Below, one piece after another: positions 1 through 12,685 of a stretch of DNA of 64,000 nucleotides. How positions within the stretch are numbered: position 1 is the stretch's first letter; the number at the start of each line of letters is the position of its first letter. A program made the translations under genes and the position numbers. The notes below the pieces were generated by a model. The model worked only from the letters and a program-made list of their open reading frames with translations. It was not told the DNA's origin and searched no databases. The DNA comes from Prosopocoilus inquinatus (Eukaryota > Arthropoda > Insecta > Coleoptera > Lucanidae). Location: contig JAYKNF010000014.1 of the NCBI GenBank assembly GCA_036172665.1, positions 981,001 to 1,045,000 on the forward strand, written 5' to 3'.

Positions 1-10
1 ATCGTTCAAA

Positions 11-159
11 ACTATTTCCAGCTTCTGCTGCGTCCGAAATCTTTGTATCTCTCATCAGAGTTACTGGAGTCCACCCAAACGTCAAATAACATTATAGATG
101 AGTAAGGATCGATTAGATACATCACAGGAACAACGCTAATACGTGTTGTTTCGTTTAAA
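11..159 (+). repeat. First complete monomer (reference register)
   Basis: This defines the 149-bp unit used here, starting at ACTATTTCCA. Segments that stay nearly constant between copies are ACTATTTCCAGCT, TACTGGAGTCC, CAAATAACAT, TAAGGATCG and ACAGGAACAACGCTAAT. The variable segments are the 10-12 bp after CTGCGTCC, the triplets after CACATC, the few bases between GGAGTC and AAACGTC, and the tail of GATAC. A representative unit has 60 G or C in 149 and 10 CpG. The length is close to the 147 bp of a nucleosome core, which may matter for phasing, but that is inference only. Confidence 0.95.
129..150. other. Intra-monomer dyad AACAAC-N10-GTTGTT (example copy)
   Basis: AACAAC at 129-134 and GTTGTT at 145-150 are perfect inverted repeats around a 10-nt spacer (GCTAATACGT). 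The same dyad occurs in most monomers, with GCTAATGCGT as the usual alternative spacer. It could form a small hairpin or bind a dimeric protein. Its importance here is that the left breakpoint of the inverted monomer near 40.2 kb falls precisely on one copy of it. Confidence 0.85.
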
Positions 160-847
160 ACTATTTCCAGCTTCTGCTGCGTCCGAAAACGTCGTATCTC
201 ACATCAGAGTTACTGGAGTCCATCCAAACGTCAAATAACATGATAGATAAGTAAGGATCGATTAGATACAGCACAGGGACAACGCTAATACGTGTTGTTT
301 CGTTCAGAACTATTTCCAGCTTCTGCTGCGTCCGATAACTTTGTATCTCACATCAGAGTTACTGGAGTCCGTCCAAACGTTAAATAACATGATAGATGAG
401 TAAGGATCGATTAGATACATTACAGGAACAACGCTAATATGTGTTGTTTCGTTTAAAACTATTTCCAGCTGCTGCTGCGTCCGAAAACGTCGTATCTCAC
501 ATCAGAGTTACTGGAGTCCATCGAAATGTCAAATAACATGATAGATAAATAAGGATCGATTAGATACAGCACAGGAACAACGCTAATGCGTGTTGTTTCG
601 TTTAAAACTATTTCTAGCTTCAGCTGGGTCCGAGAACTTCGTATCGCACATCTAAGTTACTGGAGTCCATCGAAACGCCAAATAACATGATAGATGAGTA
701 AGGATCGATTAGATACTTCACAGGAACAACGCTAATACGTGTTGTTTCGTTCAAAACTATTTCCAGCTTCTGCTGCGTCCGATAACTTTGTATCTCACAT
801 CAGAGTTACTGGAGTCTGTCCAAACGTCAAATAACATGATAGATGAG

Positions 848-2378
848 TAAGGATCGATTAGATACAGCACAGGAACAACGCTAATACGTGTTGTTTCGTT
901 TAAAACTATTTCCAGCTCCTGCTGCGTCCCAAAACTTTGTATCTCACATCAGACACACTGGAGTCCATCCAAACGTCAAATAACATGTTAGATAAGTACG
1001 GATCGTTTAGATACATCACAGGAACAACGCTAATAGGTGGTGTATCGTTCAAAAGTATTTCCAGCTTCTGCTGCGTCCGAAATCTTTGTATCTCTCATCA
1101 GAGTTACTGGAGTCCACCCAAACGTCAAATAACATGATAGATGAGTAAGGATCGATTAGATACATCACAGGAACAACGCTAATACGTGTTGTTTCGTTTA
1201 AAACTATTTCCAGCTTCTGCTGCGTCCGAAAACGTCGTATCTCACATCAGAGTTACTGGAGTTAATCCAAACGTCAAATAACATGATAGATAAGTAAGGA
1301 TCGATTAGATACAGCACAGAAACAACGCTAATACGTGTTGTTTCGTTTAAAACTATTTCCAGCTCCTGCTGCGTCCAAAAACTTTGTATCTCACATCAGA
1401 GTTACTGGAGTCCATCCAAACGTCAAATAACATGATAGATGAGTAAGGATCGATTAGATACATCACAGGAACAACGCTAATACGTGTTGTTTCGTTTAAA
1501 ACTATTTCCAGCTTCTGCTGCGTCCGAAAACTTCGCATCTCACATCAGAGTTACTGGAGTACATCGAAACGTCAAATAACATGATAGATAAGTAAGTATC
1601 GATTAGATACAGCACAGGAACAACGCTAATACGTGTTGTTTCGTTTAAAACTATTTCCAGCTCCTGCTGCGTCCAAAAACTTTGTATCTCACATCAGACT
1701 TACTGGAGTCCATCCAAACGTCAAATAACATGTTAGATAAGTAAGGATCGTTTAGATACATCACAGGAACAACGCTAATACGTGTTGTTTCGTTCAAAAC
1801 TATTTCCAGCTTCTGCTGCGTCCGATAACTTTGTATCTCACATCAGAGTTACTGGAGTCTGTCCAAACGTCAAATAACATGATAGATGAGTAAGGATCGA
1901 TTAGATACATTACAGGAACAACGCTAATATGTGTTGTTTCGTTTCAAACTATTTCCAGCTGCTGCTGCGTCTGAAAATTTCATATCTCACATTAGAGTTA
2001 CTGGAGTCCATCGAAACGTCAAATAACATAGTAGCTAAGTAAGGATCGATTAGATACATCACAGGAACAACGCTAATACGTGTTGTTTCGTTTAAAACTA
2101 TTTCCAGCTCCTGCTGCGTCCGAAAACGTCGTATCTCACATCAGAGTTACTGGAGTCCATCCAAACGTCAAATAACATGATAGATAAGTAAGGATCGATT
2201 AGATACAGCACAGGGACAACGCTAATACGTGTTGTTTCGTTTAAAACTATTTCCAGCTTCTGCTGCGTCCGAAAACGTCGAATCTCACATCAGAGTTTCT
2301 GGAGCCCATCGAAACGTCAAATAACATGATAGATAAGTAAGGATCGATTAGATACATCACAGGAACATCTATTCTAAA
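848..2378 (+). repeat. Duplicated block B, copy 1 (partner about 13199-14729)
   Basis: The block repeats at an offset of 12351 bp, which is 83 monomers minus 16 bp. Diagnostic shared features are CAGACACACT at 950 and 13301, GTTAATCC near 1261 and 13612, CTTCGCATC near 1532 and 13883, and the same shortened monomer at 2365 and 14716. Both copies carry the one-base change that makes a 66-codon open frame at 937 and 13288, so that frame is copied with the block and is not a gene. Confidence 0.87.
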
Positions 2379-2380
2379 AC
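2365..2380 (+). repeat. Shortened monomer, net 16-bp deletion (first copy)
   Basis: After GGAACATC the usual 22 bases before AAAACTATT are replaced by TATTCT, so this monomer is 133 bp. The loss removes the GTTGTT half of the dyad. The identical lesion at 14716 shows that it arose once and was then duplicated with its flanks. Confidence 0.9.
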
Positions 2381-2824
2381 TATTTCCAGCTTCTGCTGCG
2401 TCCGAGAACTTCGTATCTCACGTCAGGGTTACTGGAGTCCATCCAAACGTCAAATAACATAATAGATAAGTAAGGATCGATTAGATACAGCACAGGAACA
2501 ACGCTAATACGTGTTGTTTCGTTTAAAACTATTTCCAGCTCCTGCTGCGTCCAAAAACTTTGTATCTCACATCAGACTTACTGGAGTCCATCCAAACGTC
2601 AAATAACATGTTAGATAAGTAAGGATCGTTTAGATACATCACAGGAACAACGCTAATACGTGTTGTTTCGTTCAAAACTATTTCCAGCTTCTACTGCGTC
2701 CGAGAACTTTGTATCTCCCATCAGAGTTACTGGAGTCCGTCCAAACGTCAAATAACATGATAGATGAGTAAGAATCGATTAGATACATCACAGGAACAAC
2801 GCTAATATGTGTTGTTTCGTTTCA

Positions 2825-3235
2825 AACTATTTCCAGCTGCTGCTGCGTCTGAAAATTTCATATCTCACATTAGAGTTACTGGAGTCCATCGAAACGTCAA
2901 ATAACATAGTAGCTAAGTAAGGATCGATTAGATACATCACAGGAACAACGCTAATACGTGTTGTTTCGTTTAAAACTATTTCCAGCTCCTGCTGCGTCCG
3001 AAAACGTCGTATCTCACATCAGAGTTACTGGAGTCCATCCAAACGTCAAATAACATGATAGATAAGTAAGGATCGATTAGATACAGCACAGGGACAACGC
3101 TAATACGTGTTGTTTCGTTTAAAACAATTTCCAGCTCCTGCTGCGTCCAAAAACTTTGTATCTCACATCAGACTTACTGGAGTGTATCCAAACGTTAAAT
3201 AACATGTTAGATAAGTAAGGATCGTTTAGATACAT
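2825..3235 (+). repeat. Duplicated block C, copy 1 (partner about 14729-15139)
   Basis: Sequence from the GTCTGAAAATTTCAT monomer at 2847 matches 14751 onward at an offset of 11904 bp. That differs from the 12351-bp offset of the preceding block by exactly 447 bp, three monomers. The second copy therefore skipped three monomers right at the shortened unit (2378-2825 missing), which is what unequal exchange in whole-monomer steps produces. Confidence 0.8.
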
Positions 3236-3959
3236 CACAGGAACAAGCTAATAGGTGTTGTTTCGTTCAAAACTATTTCCAGCTTCTGCTGCGTCCGAAA
3301 TCTTTGTATCTCTCATCCTAGTTACTGGAGTCCATCCAAACGTCAAATAACATGATAGATGAGTAAGGATCGATTAGATACATCACAGGAACAACGCTAA
3401 TACGTGTTGTTTCGTTTAAAACTATTTCCAGCTTCTGCTGCGTCCGAAAACGTCGTATCTCACATCAGAGTTACTGGAGTCCATCCAAACGTCAAATAAC
3501 ATGATAGATAAGTAAGGATCGATTAGATACAGCACAGGAACAACGCTAATACGTGTTGTTTCGTTTAAAACTATTTCCAGCTCCTGCTGCGTCCAAAAAC
3601 TTTGTATCTCACATCAGAGTTACTGGAGTCCATCCAAACGTCAAATAACATGATAGATGAGTAAGGATCGATTAGATACATCACAGGAACAACGCTAATA
3701 CGTGTTGTTTCGTTTAAAACTATTTCCAGCTTCTGCTGCGTCCGAAAACTTCGTATCTCACATCAGAGTTACTGGAGTCCATCGAAACGTCAAATAACAT
3801 GATAGATAAGTAAGTATCGATTAGATACAGCACAGGAACAACGCTAATACGTGTTGTTTCGTTTAAAACTATTTCCAGCTCCTGCTGCGTCCCAAAACTT
3901 TGTATCTCACATCAGACTTACTGGAGTCCATCCAAACGTCAAATAACATGTTAGATAAG

Positions 3960-5598
3960 TAAGGATCGTTTAGATACATCACAGGAACAACGCTAATACG
4001 TGTTGTTTCGTTCAAAACTATTTCCAGCTTCTGCTGCGTCCGATAACTTTGTATCTCACATCAGAGTTACTGGAGTCTGTCCAAACGTCAAATAACATGA
4101 TAGATGAGTAAGGATCGATTAGATACATTACAGGAACAACGCTAATATGTGTTGTTTCGTTTAAAACTATTTCCAGCTCCTGCTGCGTCCCAAAACTTTG
4201 TATCTCACATCAGACACACTGGAGTCCATCCAAACGTCAAATAACATGTTAGATAAGTAAGGATCGTTTAGATACATCACAGGAACAACGCTAATACGTG
4301 TTGTTTCGTTTAAAACTATTTCCAGCTCCTGCTGCGTCCAAAAACTTTGTATCTCACATCAGACTTACTGGAGTGTATCCAAACGTTAAATAACATGTTA
4401 GATAAGGAAGGATCGTTTAGATACATCACAGGAACAACGCTAATAGGTGTTGTTTCGTTCAAAACTATTTCCAGCTTCTGCTGCGTCCGAAATCTTTGTA
4501 TCTCTCATCCTAGTTACTGGAGTCCATCCAAACGTCAAATAACATGATAGATGAGTAAGGATCGATTAGATACATTACAGGAACAACGCTAATATGTGTT
4601 GTTTCGTTTAAAACTATTTCCAGCTGCTGCTGCGTCCGAAAACGTCGTATCTCACATCAGAGTTACTGGAGTCCATCGAAATGTCAAATAACATGATAGA
4701 TAAGTAAGGATCGATTAGATACAGCACAGGAACAACGCTAATGCGTGTTGTTTCGTTCAAAACTATTTCCAGCTTCTGCTGCGTCCGAAAACGTCGAATC
4801 TCACATCAGAGTTACTGGAGCCCATCGAAACGTCAAATAACATGATAGATAAGTAAGGATCGATTAGATACATCACAGGAACATCGCTAATGCGTGTTGT
4901 TTTGTTTAAAACTATTTCCAGCTTCTGCTGCGTTCGAAAACGTCGTATCTCACATCAGAGTTACTGGAGCCCATCGAAACGTCAAATAACATGATAGATA
5001 AGTAAGGATCTATTAGATACAGCACAGGAACAACGCTTAAACGTGTTGTTTCGTTTAAAACTATTTCCAGCTTCTGCTGCGTCCGAAAACGTCGTATCTC
5101 ACATCAGAGTTACTGGAGCCCATCGAAACGTCAAATAACATGATAGATAAGTAAGGATCGATTAGATACAGCACAGGAACAACGCTAAAACGTGTTGTTT
5201 CGTTTACAACTATTTCCAGCTCCTGCTGCGTCCGAAAACTTCGTATCTTACATCTAAGTTACTGGAGTCCATCGAAACGCCAAATAACATGATAGATGAG
5301 TAAGGATCGATTAGATACTTCACAGGAACAACGCTAATACGTGTTGTTTCGTTCAAAACTATTTCCAGCTTCTGCTGCGTCCGATAACTTTGTATCTCAC
5401 ATCAGAGTTACTGGAGTCTGTCCAAACGTCAAATAACATGATAGATGAGTAAGGATCGATTAGATACATTACAGGAACAACGCTAATGCATGTTGTTTCG
5501 TTTAAAACTATTTCTAGCTTCAGCTGCGTCCGAGAACTTCGTATCTCACATCTAAGTTACTGGAGTCCATCGTAACGCCAAATAACATGATAGATGAG
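3960..5598 (+). repeat. 11-monomer (1639-bp) higher-order unit, copy 1
   Basis: This block and the next one are direct neighbours and repeat at exactly 1639 bp (11 x 149). Shared landmarks include CAGACACACT at 4211 and 5850, GATAAGGAAGG giving 66-codon frames at 4347 and 5986, and the AACGCTTAAACG and AACGCTAAAACG spacers. Only a few differences were seen, for example TTGTTTTG near 4899 against TTGTTTCG and CTTACATC near 5247 against CTCACATC. It is a very recent tandem duplication and a candidate higher-order repeat. Confidence 0.9.
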
Positions 5599-7237
5599 TA
5601 AGGATCGTTTAGATACATCACAGGAACAACGCTAATACGTGTTGTTTCGTTCAAAACTATTTCCAGCTTCTGCTGCGTCCGATAACTTTGTATCTCACAT
5701 CAGAGTTACTGGAGTCTGTCCAAACGTCAAATAACATGATAGATGAGTAAGGATCGATTAGATACATTACAGGAACAACGCTAATATGTGTTGTTTCGTT
5801 TAAAACTATTTCCAGCTCCTGCTGCGTCCCAAAACTTTGTATCTCACATCAGACACACTGGAGTCCATCCAAACGTCAAATAACATGTTAGATAAGTAAG
5901 GATCGTTTAGATACATCACAGGAACAACGCTAATACGTGTTGTTTCGTTTAAAACTATTTCCAGCTCCTGCTGCGTCCAAAAACTTTGTATCTCACATCA
6001 GACTTACTGGAGTGTATCCAAACGTTAAATAACATGTTAGATAAGGAAGGATCGTTTAGATACATCACAGGAACAACGCTAATAGGTGTTGTTTCGTTCA
6101 AAACTATTTCCAGCTTCTGCTGCGTCCGAAATCTTTGTATCTCTCATCCTAGTTACTGGAGTCCATCCAAACGTCAAATAACATGATAGATGAGTAAGGA
6201 TCGATTAGATACATTACAGGAACAACGCTAATATGTGTTGTTTCGTTTAAAACTATTTCCAGCTGCTGCTGCGTCCGAAAACGTCGTATCTCACATCAGA
6301 GTTACTGGAGTCCATCGAAATGTCAAATAACATGATAGATAAGTAAGGATCGATTAGATACAGCACAGGAACAACGCTAATGCGTGTTGTTTCGTTCAAA
6401 ACTATTTCCAGCTTCTGCTGCGTCCGAAAACGTCGAATCTCACATCAGAGTTACTGGAGCCCATCGAAACGTCAAATAACATGATAGATAAGTAAGGATC
6501 GATTAGATACATCACAGGAACATCGCTAATGCGTGTTGTTTCGTTTAAAACTATTTCCAGCTTCTGCTGCGTCCGAAAACGTCGTATCTCACATCAGAGT
6601 TACTGGAGCCCATCGAAACGTCAAATAACATGATAGATAAGTAAGGATCTATTAGATACAGCACAGGAACAACGCTTAAACGTGTTGTTTCGTTTAAAAC
6701 TATTTCCAGCTTCTGCTGCGTCCGAAAACGTCGTATCTCACATCAGAGTTACTGGAGCCCATCGAAACGTCAAATAACATGATAGATAAGTAAGGATCGA
6801 TTAGATACAGCACAGGAACAACGCTAAAACGTGTTGTTTCGTTTACAACTATTTCCAGCTCCTGCTGCGTCCGAAAACTTCGTATCTCACATCTAAGTTA
6901 CTGGAGTCCATCGAAACGCCAAATAACATGATAGATGAGTAAGGATCGATTAGATACTTCACAGGAACAACGCTAATACGTGTTGTTTCGTTCAAAACTA
7001 TTTCCAGCTTCTGCTGCGTCCGATAACTTTGTATCTCACATCAGAGTTACTGGAGTCTGTCCAAACGTCAAATAACATGATAGATGAGTAAGGATCGATT
7101 AGATACATTACAGGAACAACGCTAATGCATGTTGTTTCGTTTAAAACTATTTCTAGCTTCAGCTGCGTCCGAGAACTTCGTATCTCACATCTAAGTTACT
7201 GGAGTCCATCGTAACGCCAAATAACATGATAGATGAG
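5599..7237 (+). repeat. 11-monomer (1639-bp) higher-order unit, copy 2
   Basis: Second member of the 1639-bp tandem pair. Much of the same module recurs at about 12050-13215 (offset 6407 bp, 43 monomers), again at about 17100-18266 (a further 5051 bp), and a shorter part at about 36350-36990. The marker frame with GATAAGGAAG is found at 4347, 5986, 12393, 17444 and 36685. The module spread by several duplication steps and not as a single clean ladder. Confidence 0.88.
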
Positions 7238-7737
7238 TAAGGATCGATTAGATACATCACAGGAACAACGCTAATGCGTGTTGTTTCGTTTAAAACTATT
7301 TCCAGCTTCTGCTGCGTCCGAGAACTTCGTATCTCACGTCAGGGTTACTGGAGTCCATCCAAACGTCAAATAACATGATAGATAAGTAAGGATCGATTAG
7401 ATACAGCACAGGAACAACGCTAATACGTGTTGTTTCGTTTAAAACTATTTCCAGCTCCTGCTGCGTCCAAAAACTTTGTATCTCACATCAGACTTACTGG
7501 AGTGTATCCAAACGTTAAATAACATGTTAGATAAGTAAGGATCGTTTAGATACATCACAGGAACAACGCTAATAGGTGTTGTTTCGTTCAAAACTATTTC
7601 CAGCTTCTGCTGCGTCCGAAATCTTTGTATCTCTCATCCTAGTTACTGGAGTCCATCCAAACGTCAAATAACATGATAGATGAGTAAGGATCGATTAGAT
7701 ACATCACAGGAACAACGCTAATACGTGTTGTTTCGTT
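6960..7737 (+). repeat. Duplicated block D, copy 1 (partner about 10536-11313)
   Basis: The run of monomers containing GCATGTTG (7127 and 10703), CATCGTAACGCC and CACGTCAGGG recurs at an offset of 3576 bp, exactly 24 monomers. In copy 2 it is followed by a TTTAATACT variant, whereas copy 1 continues with TTTAAAATT. Confidence 0.8.
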
Positions 7738-8278
7738 TAAAATTATTTCTAGCTTCAGCTGGGTCCGAGAACTTCGTATCTCACATCTAAGTTACTGGAG
7801 TTCATCGAAACGCCAAATAACATGATAGATGAGTAAGGATCGATTAGATACATCACAGGAACAACGCCAATGCGTGTTGTTTCGTTTAAAACTATTTCCA
7901 GCTTCTGCTGCGTCCGAAAATTTCGTATCTCACATTAGAGTTACTGGAGTCGATCGAAACGTCAAATAACATAGTAGCTAAGTAAGGATCGATTAGATAC
8001 ATCACAGGAACAACGCTAATAGGTGTTGTTTCGTTCAAAACTATTTCCAGGTTCTGCTGCGTCCAAAAACTTTGTATCTCACATCAGAGTTACTGGAGTC
8101 CATCCAAACGTCAAATAACATGATAGATGAGTAAGGATCGATTAGATATATCACAGGAACAACGCCAATACGTGTTGCTTCGTTTAAAACTATTTCCAGC
8201 TTCTGCTGCGTCCGAAAACGTCGTAACTCACATTAGAGTTACTGGAGTCCATCGAAACGTCAAATAACATAGTAGCTA

Positions 8279-9638
8279 AGTAAGGATCGATTAGATACAT
8301 CACAGGAACAACGCTAATGCGTGTTGTTTCGTTTAAAACTATTTCCAGCTTCTGCTGCGTCCGATAACCTTGTATCTCACATTAGAGTTACTGGAGTCTG
8401 TCCAAACGTCAAATAACATGATAGATGAGTAAGGATCGATTAGATACATTACAGGAACAACGCTAATATGTGTTGTTTCGTTTAAAACTATTTCCAGCTG
8501 CTGCTGCGTCTGAAAACGTCGTATCTCACATCAGAGTTACTGGAGTCCATCGAAATTTCAAATAACATGATAGATAAGTAAGGATCGATTAGATACAGCA
8601 CAGGAACAACGCTAATGCGTGTTGTTTCGTTTAAAACTATTTCTAGCTTCAGCTGGGTCCGAGAACTTCGTATCTCACATCTAAGTTACTGGAGTTCATC
8701 GAAACGCCAAATAACATGATAGATGAGGAAGGATCGATTAGATACATCACAGGAACAACGCCAATGCGTGTTGTTTCGTTTAAAACTATTTCCAGCTTCT
8801 GCTGCGTCCGAAAATTTCGTATCTCACATTAGAGTTACTGGAGTCGATCGAAACGTCAAATAACATAGTAGCTAAGTAAGGATCGATTAGATATATCACA
8901 GGAACAACGCCAATACGTGTTGCTTCGTTTAAAACTATTTCCAGCTTCTGCTGCGTCCGAAAACGTCGTATCTCACATCAGAGTTACTGGAGTCCATCGA
9001 AACGTCAAATAACATGATAGATAAGTAATTATCGATTAGATACAGCACAGGAACAACGCTAATACGTGTTGTTTCGTTTAAAACTATTTCCAGCTCCTGC
9101 TGCGTCCAAAAACTTTGTATCTCACATCAGACTTGCTGGAGTCCATCCAAACGTCAAATAACATGATAGATGAGTAAGGATCGATTAGATACATCACAGG
9201 AACAACGCTAATATGTGTTGTTTTTTTTCAAACTATTTCCAGCTGCTGCTGCGTCCGAAAATTTCGTATCTCACATTAGAGTTACTGGAGTCCATCGAAA
9301 CGTCAAATAACATAGTAGCTAAGTAAGGATCGATTAGATACATCACAGGAACAACGCTAATACGTGTTGTTTCTATCAAAACTATTTCCAGCTTCTGCTG
9401 CGTCCAAAAACTTTGTATCTCACATCAGAGTTACTGGAGTCCATCCAAAAGTCAAATAATATGATAGATGAGTAAGGATCGATTAGATACATCACAGGAA
9501 CAACGCTAATACGTGTTGTTTCGGTTAAAACTATTTCCAGCTTCGGCTGCGTCCGAGAACTTCGTATCTCAAGTCAGGGTTACTGGAGTCCATCCAAACG
9601 TCAAATAACATGATAGATAAGTAAGGATCGATTAGATA
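8279..9638 (+). repeat. Duplicated block E, copy 1 (partner about 18843-20202)
   Basis: The block is shared at an offset of 10564 bp. Private markers are CCGATAACCTTG (8361 and 18925), TCGATCGAAACG, TAATTATCGA, the run of eight T in GTTGTTTTTTTTC (near 9220 and 19784) and CTTCGGCTGCG (9541 and 20105). The copies differ at a few bases, such as GAGGAAGG near 8727 and TTTCTATC near 9370, present only in copy 1. Confidence 0.85.
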
Positions 9639-9817
9639 CAGCACAGGAACAACGCTAATACGTGTTCTTTCGTTTAAAACTATTTCCAGCTCCTGCTGCG
9701 TCCCAAAACTTTGTATCTCACATCAGACTCACTGGAGTCCATCCAAACGTCAAATAATATGTTAGATAAGTAAGGATCGTTTAGATACATCACAGGAACA
9801 ACGCTAATAGGTGGTGT

Positions 9818-10677
9818 ATCGTTCAAAACTATTTCCAGCTTCTGCTGCGTCCGAAATCTTTGTATCTCTCATCAGAGTTACTGGAGTCCACCCAAACGTC
9901 AAATAACATTATAGATGAGTAAGGATCGATTAGATACATCACAGGAACAACGCTAATACGTGTTGTTTCGTTTAAAACTATTTCCAGCTTCTGCTGCGTC
10001 CGAAAACGTCGTATCTCACATCAGAGTTACTGGAGTCCATCCAAACGTCAAATAACATGATAGATAAGTAAGGATCGATTAGATACAGCACAGGGACAAC
10101 GCTAATACGTGTTGGTTCGTTCAGAACTATTTCCAGCTTCTGCTGCGTCCGATAACTTTGTATCTCACATCAGAGTTACTGGAGTCCGTCCAAACGTTAA
10201 ATAACATGATAGATGAGTAAGGATCGATTAGATACATTACAGGAACAACGCTAATATGTGTTGTTTCGTTTAAAACTATTTCCAGCTGCTGCTGCGTCCG
10301 AAAACGTCGTATCTCACATCAGAGTTACTGGAGTCCATCGAAATGTCAAATAACATGATAGATAAATAAGGATCGATTAGATACAGCACAGGAACAACGC
10401 TAATGCGTGTTGTTTCGTTTAAAACTATTTCTAGCTTCAGCTGGGTCCGAGAACTTCGTATCGCACATCTAAGTTACTGGAGTCCATCGAAACGCCAAAT
10501 AACATGATAGATGAGTAAGGATCGATTAGATACTTCACAGGAACAACGCTAATACGTGTTGTTTCGTTCAAAACTATTTCCAGCTTCTGCTGCGTCCGAT
10601 AACTTTGTATCTCACATCAGAGTTACTGGAGTCTGTCCAAACGTCAAATAACATGATAGATGAGTAAGGATCGATTA
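9818..10677 (+). repeat. Duplicated block A, copy 2
   Basis: Partner of the block at 1-860. A private change is GTTGGTTCG near 10114, where copy 1 has GTTGTTTCG. It is followed without a gap by block D copy 2, so the point near 10540-10680 is a junction between two different source regions. Confidence 0.85.
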
Positions 10678-12678
10678 GATACATTACAGGAACAACGCTA
10701 ATGCATGTTGTTTCGTTTAAAACTATTTCTAGCTTCAGCTGCGTCCGAGAACTTCGTATCTCACATCTAAGTTACTGGAGTCCATCGTAACGCCAAATAA
10801 CATGATAGATGAGTAAGGATCGATTAGATACATCACAGGAACAACGCTAATGCGTGTTGTTTCGTTTAAAACTATTTCCAGCTTCTGCTGCGTCCGAGAA
10901 CTTCGTATCTCACGTCAGGGTTACTGGAGTCCATCCAAACGTCAAATAACATGATAGATAAGTAAGGATCGATTAGATACAGCACAGGAACAACGCTAAT
11001 ACGTGTTGTTTCGTTTAAAACTATTTCCAGCTCCTGCTGCGTCCAAAAACTTTGTATCTCACATCAGACTTACTGGAGTGTATCCAAACGTTAAATAACA
11101 TGTTAGATAAGTAAGGATCGTTTAGATACATCACAGGAAGAACGCTAATAGGTGTTGTTTCGTTCAAAACTATTTCCAGCTTCTGCTGCGTCCGAAATCT
11201 TTGTATCTCTCATCCTAGTTACTGGAGTCCATCCAAACGTCAAATAACATGATAGATGAGTAAGGATCGATTAGATACATCACAGGAACAACGCTAATAC
11301 GTGTTGTTTCGTTTAATACTATTTCCAGCTTCTGCTGCGTCCGGAAACGTCGTATCTCACATCAGAGTTACTGGAGTCCATCGAAACGTCAAATAACATG
11401 ATAGATGAGTAAGGATCGATTAGATACATCACAGGAACAACGCTAATGCGTGTTGTTTCGTTTAAAACTATTTCCAGCTCCTGCTGCGTCCCAAAACTTT
11501 GTATCTCACATCAGACTCACTGGAGTCCACCCAAACGTCAAATAACATGATAGATGAGTAAGGATCGATTAGATACATCACAGGAACAACGCTAATACGT
11601 GTTGTTTCGTTTAAAACTATTTCCAGCTTCTGCTGCGTCCGAAAACGTCGTATCTCACATCAGAGTTACTGGAGTCCATCGAAATGTCAAATAACATGAT
11701 AGATAAGTAAGGATCGATTAGATACAGCACAGGAACAACGCTAATGCGTGTTGTTTCGTTCAAAACTATTTCCAGCTTCTGCTGCGTCCGAAAACGTCGA
11801 ATCTCACATCAGAGTTACTGGAGCCCATCGAAACGTCAAATAACATGATAGATAAGTAAGGATCGATTAGATACATCACAGGAACAACGCTAATACGTGT
11901 TGTTTCGTTTAAAACTATTTCCAGCTCCTGCTGCGTCCAAAAACTTTGTATCTCACATCAGACTTACTGGAGTCCATCCAAACGTCAAATAACATGTTAG
12001 ATAATTAAGGATCGTTTAGATACATCACAGGAACAACGCTAATACGTGTTGTTTCGTTCAAAACTATTTCCAGCTTCTGCTGCGTCCGATAACTTTGTAT
12101 CTCACATCAGAGTTACTGGAGTCTGTCCAAACGTCAAATAACATGATAGATGAGTAAGGATCGATTAGATACATTACAGGAACAACGCTAATATGTGTTG
12201 TTTCGTTTAAAACTATTTCCAGCTCCTGCTGCGTCCCAAAACTTTGTATCTCACATCAGACACACTGGAGTCCATCCAAACGTCAAATAACATGTTAGAT
12301 AAGTAAGGATCGTTTAGATACATCACAGGAACAACGCTAATACGTGTTGTTTCGTTTAAAACTATTTCCAGCTCCTGCTGCGTCCAAAAACTTTGTATCT
12401 CACATCAGACTTACTGGAGTGTATCCAAACGTTAAATAACATGTTAGATAAGGAAGCATCGTTTAGATACATCACAGGAACAACGCTAATAGGTGTTGTT
12501 TCGTTCAAAACTATTTCCAGCTTCTGCTGCGTCCGAAATCTTTGTATCTCTCATCCTAGTTACTGGAGTCCATCCAAACGTCAAATAACATGATAGATGA
12601 GTAAGGATCGATTAGATACATTACAGGAACAACGCTAATATGTGTTGTTTCGTTTAAAACTATTTCCAGCTGCTGCTG

Positions 12679-12685
12679 CGTCCGA
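12679..12685 (+). other. Single-base insertion giving a 150-bp monomer
   Basis: CCGAAAAACG has one more A than its close copies. The monomer becomes 150 bp, a multiple of three, so the minus-strand frame repeats in phase and runs for 83 codons at 12556-12807. The peptide then shows the same 50-residue unit almost twice, which proves that it is read-through of the repeat and not a gene. Confidence 0.85.

Larger units (their letters stand above)
1..860 (+). repeat. Duplicated block A, copy 1 (partner 9818-10677)
   Basis: The block matches 9818-10677 at an offset of 9817 bp, which is 66 monomers minus the 17 bp of indels lying between them. Shared private variants include the ATTATAG form near 91 and 9908, CAGAACTATT near 306, the AAATGTC monomer near 524 and TATCGCACATC near 632. 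The copies diverge at about 860, where TACAGCAC replaces TACATTAC. This is a recent segmental duplication inside the array. Confidence 0.85.

Noticed and set aside
60..90. CENP-B box in the monomer
   Set aside because: On the reverse strand TTCGATGGACTCCAG fits the first part of the pattern TTCGnnnnAnnCGGG but lacks the CGGG core, and many monomer classes alter it further. I do not call a box.
105..125. Pol III B-box or tRNA/SINE origin
   Set aside because: GGATCGATTAG resembles GGTTCGAnTCC only loosely, no A-box lies at the right distance, there is no oligo-T end and no tRNA fold.
937..1137. Open frames of 61-83 codons on both strands (for example 937, 1353, 4347, 5986, 12393, 12556, 13288, 17444, 26398, 36685, 38622)
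   Set aside because: All are read-through of the satellite, identical between duplicated blocks, created by single changes or indels, with no start context, domain or codon signal.
7940..7965. TCGATCGA palindrome as a regulatory site
   Set aside because: It arises from a one-base variant (GTCGATCG for GTCCATCG) in one monomer class and has no special context.
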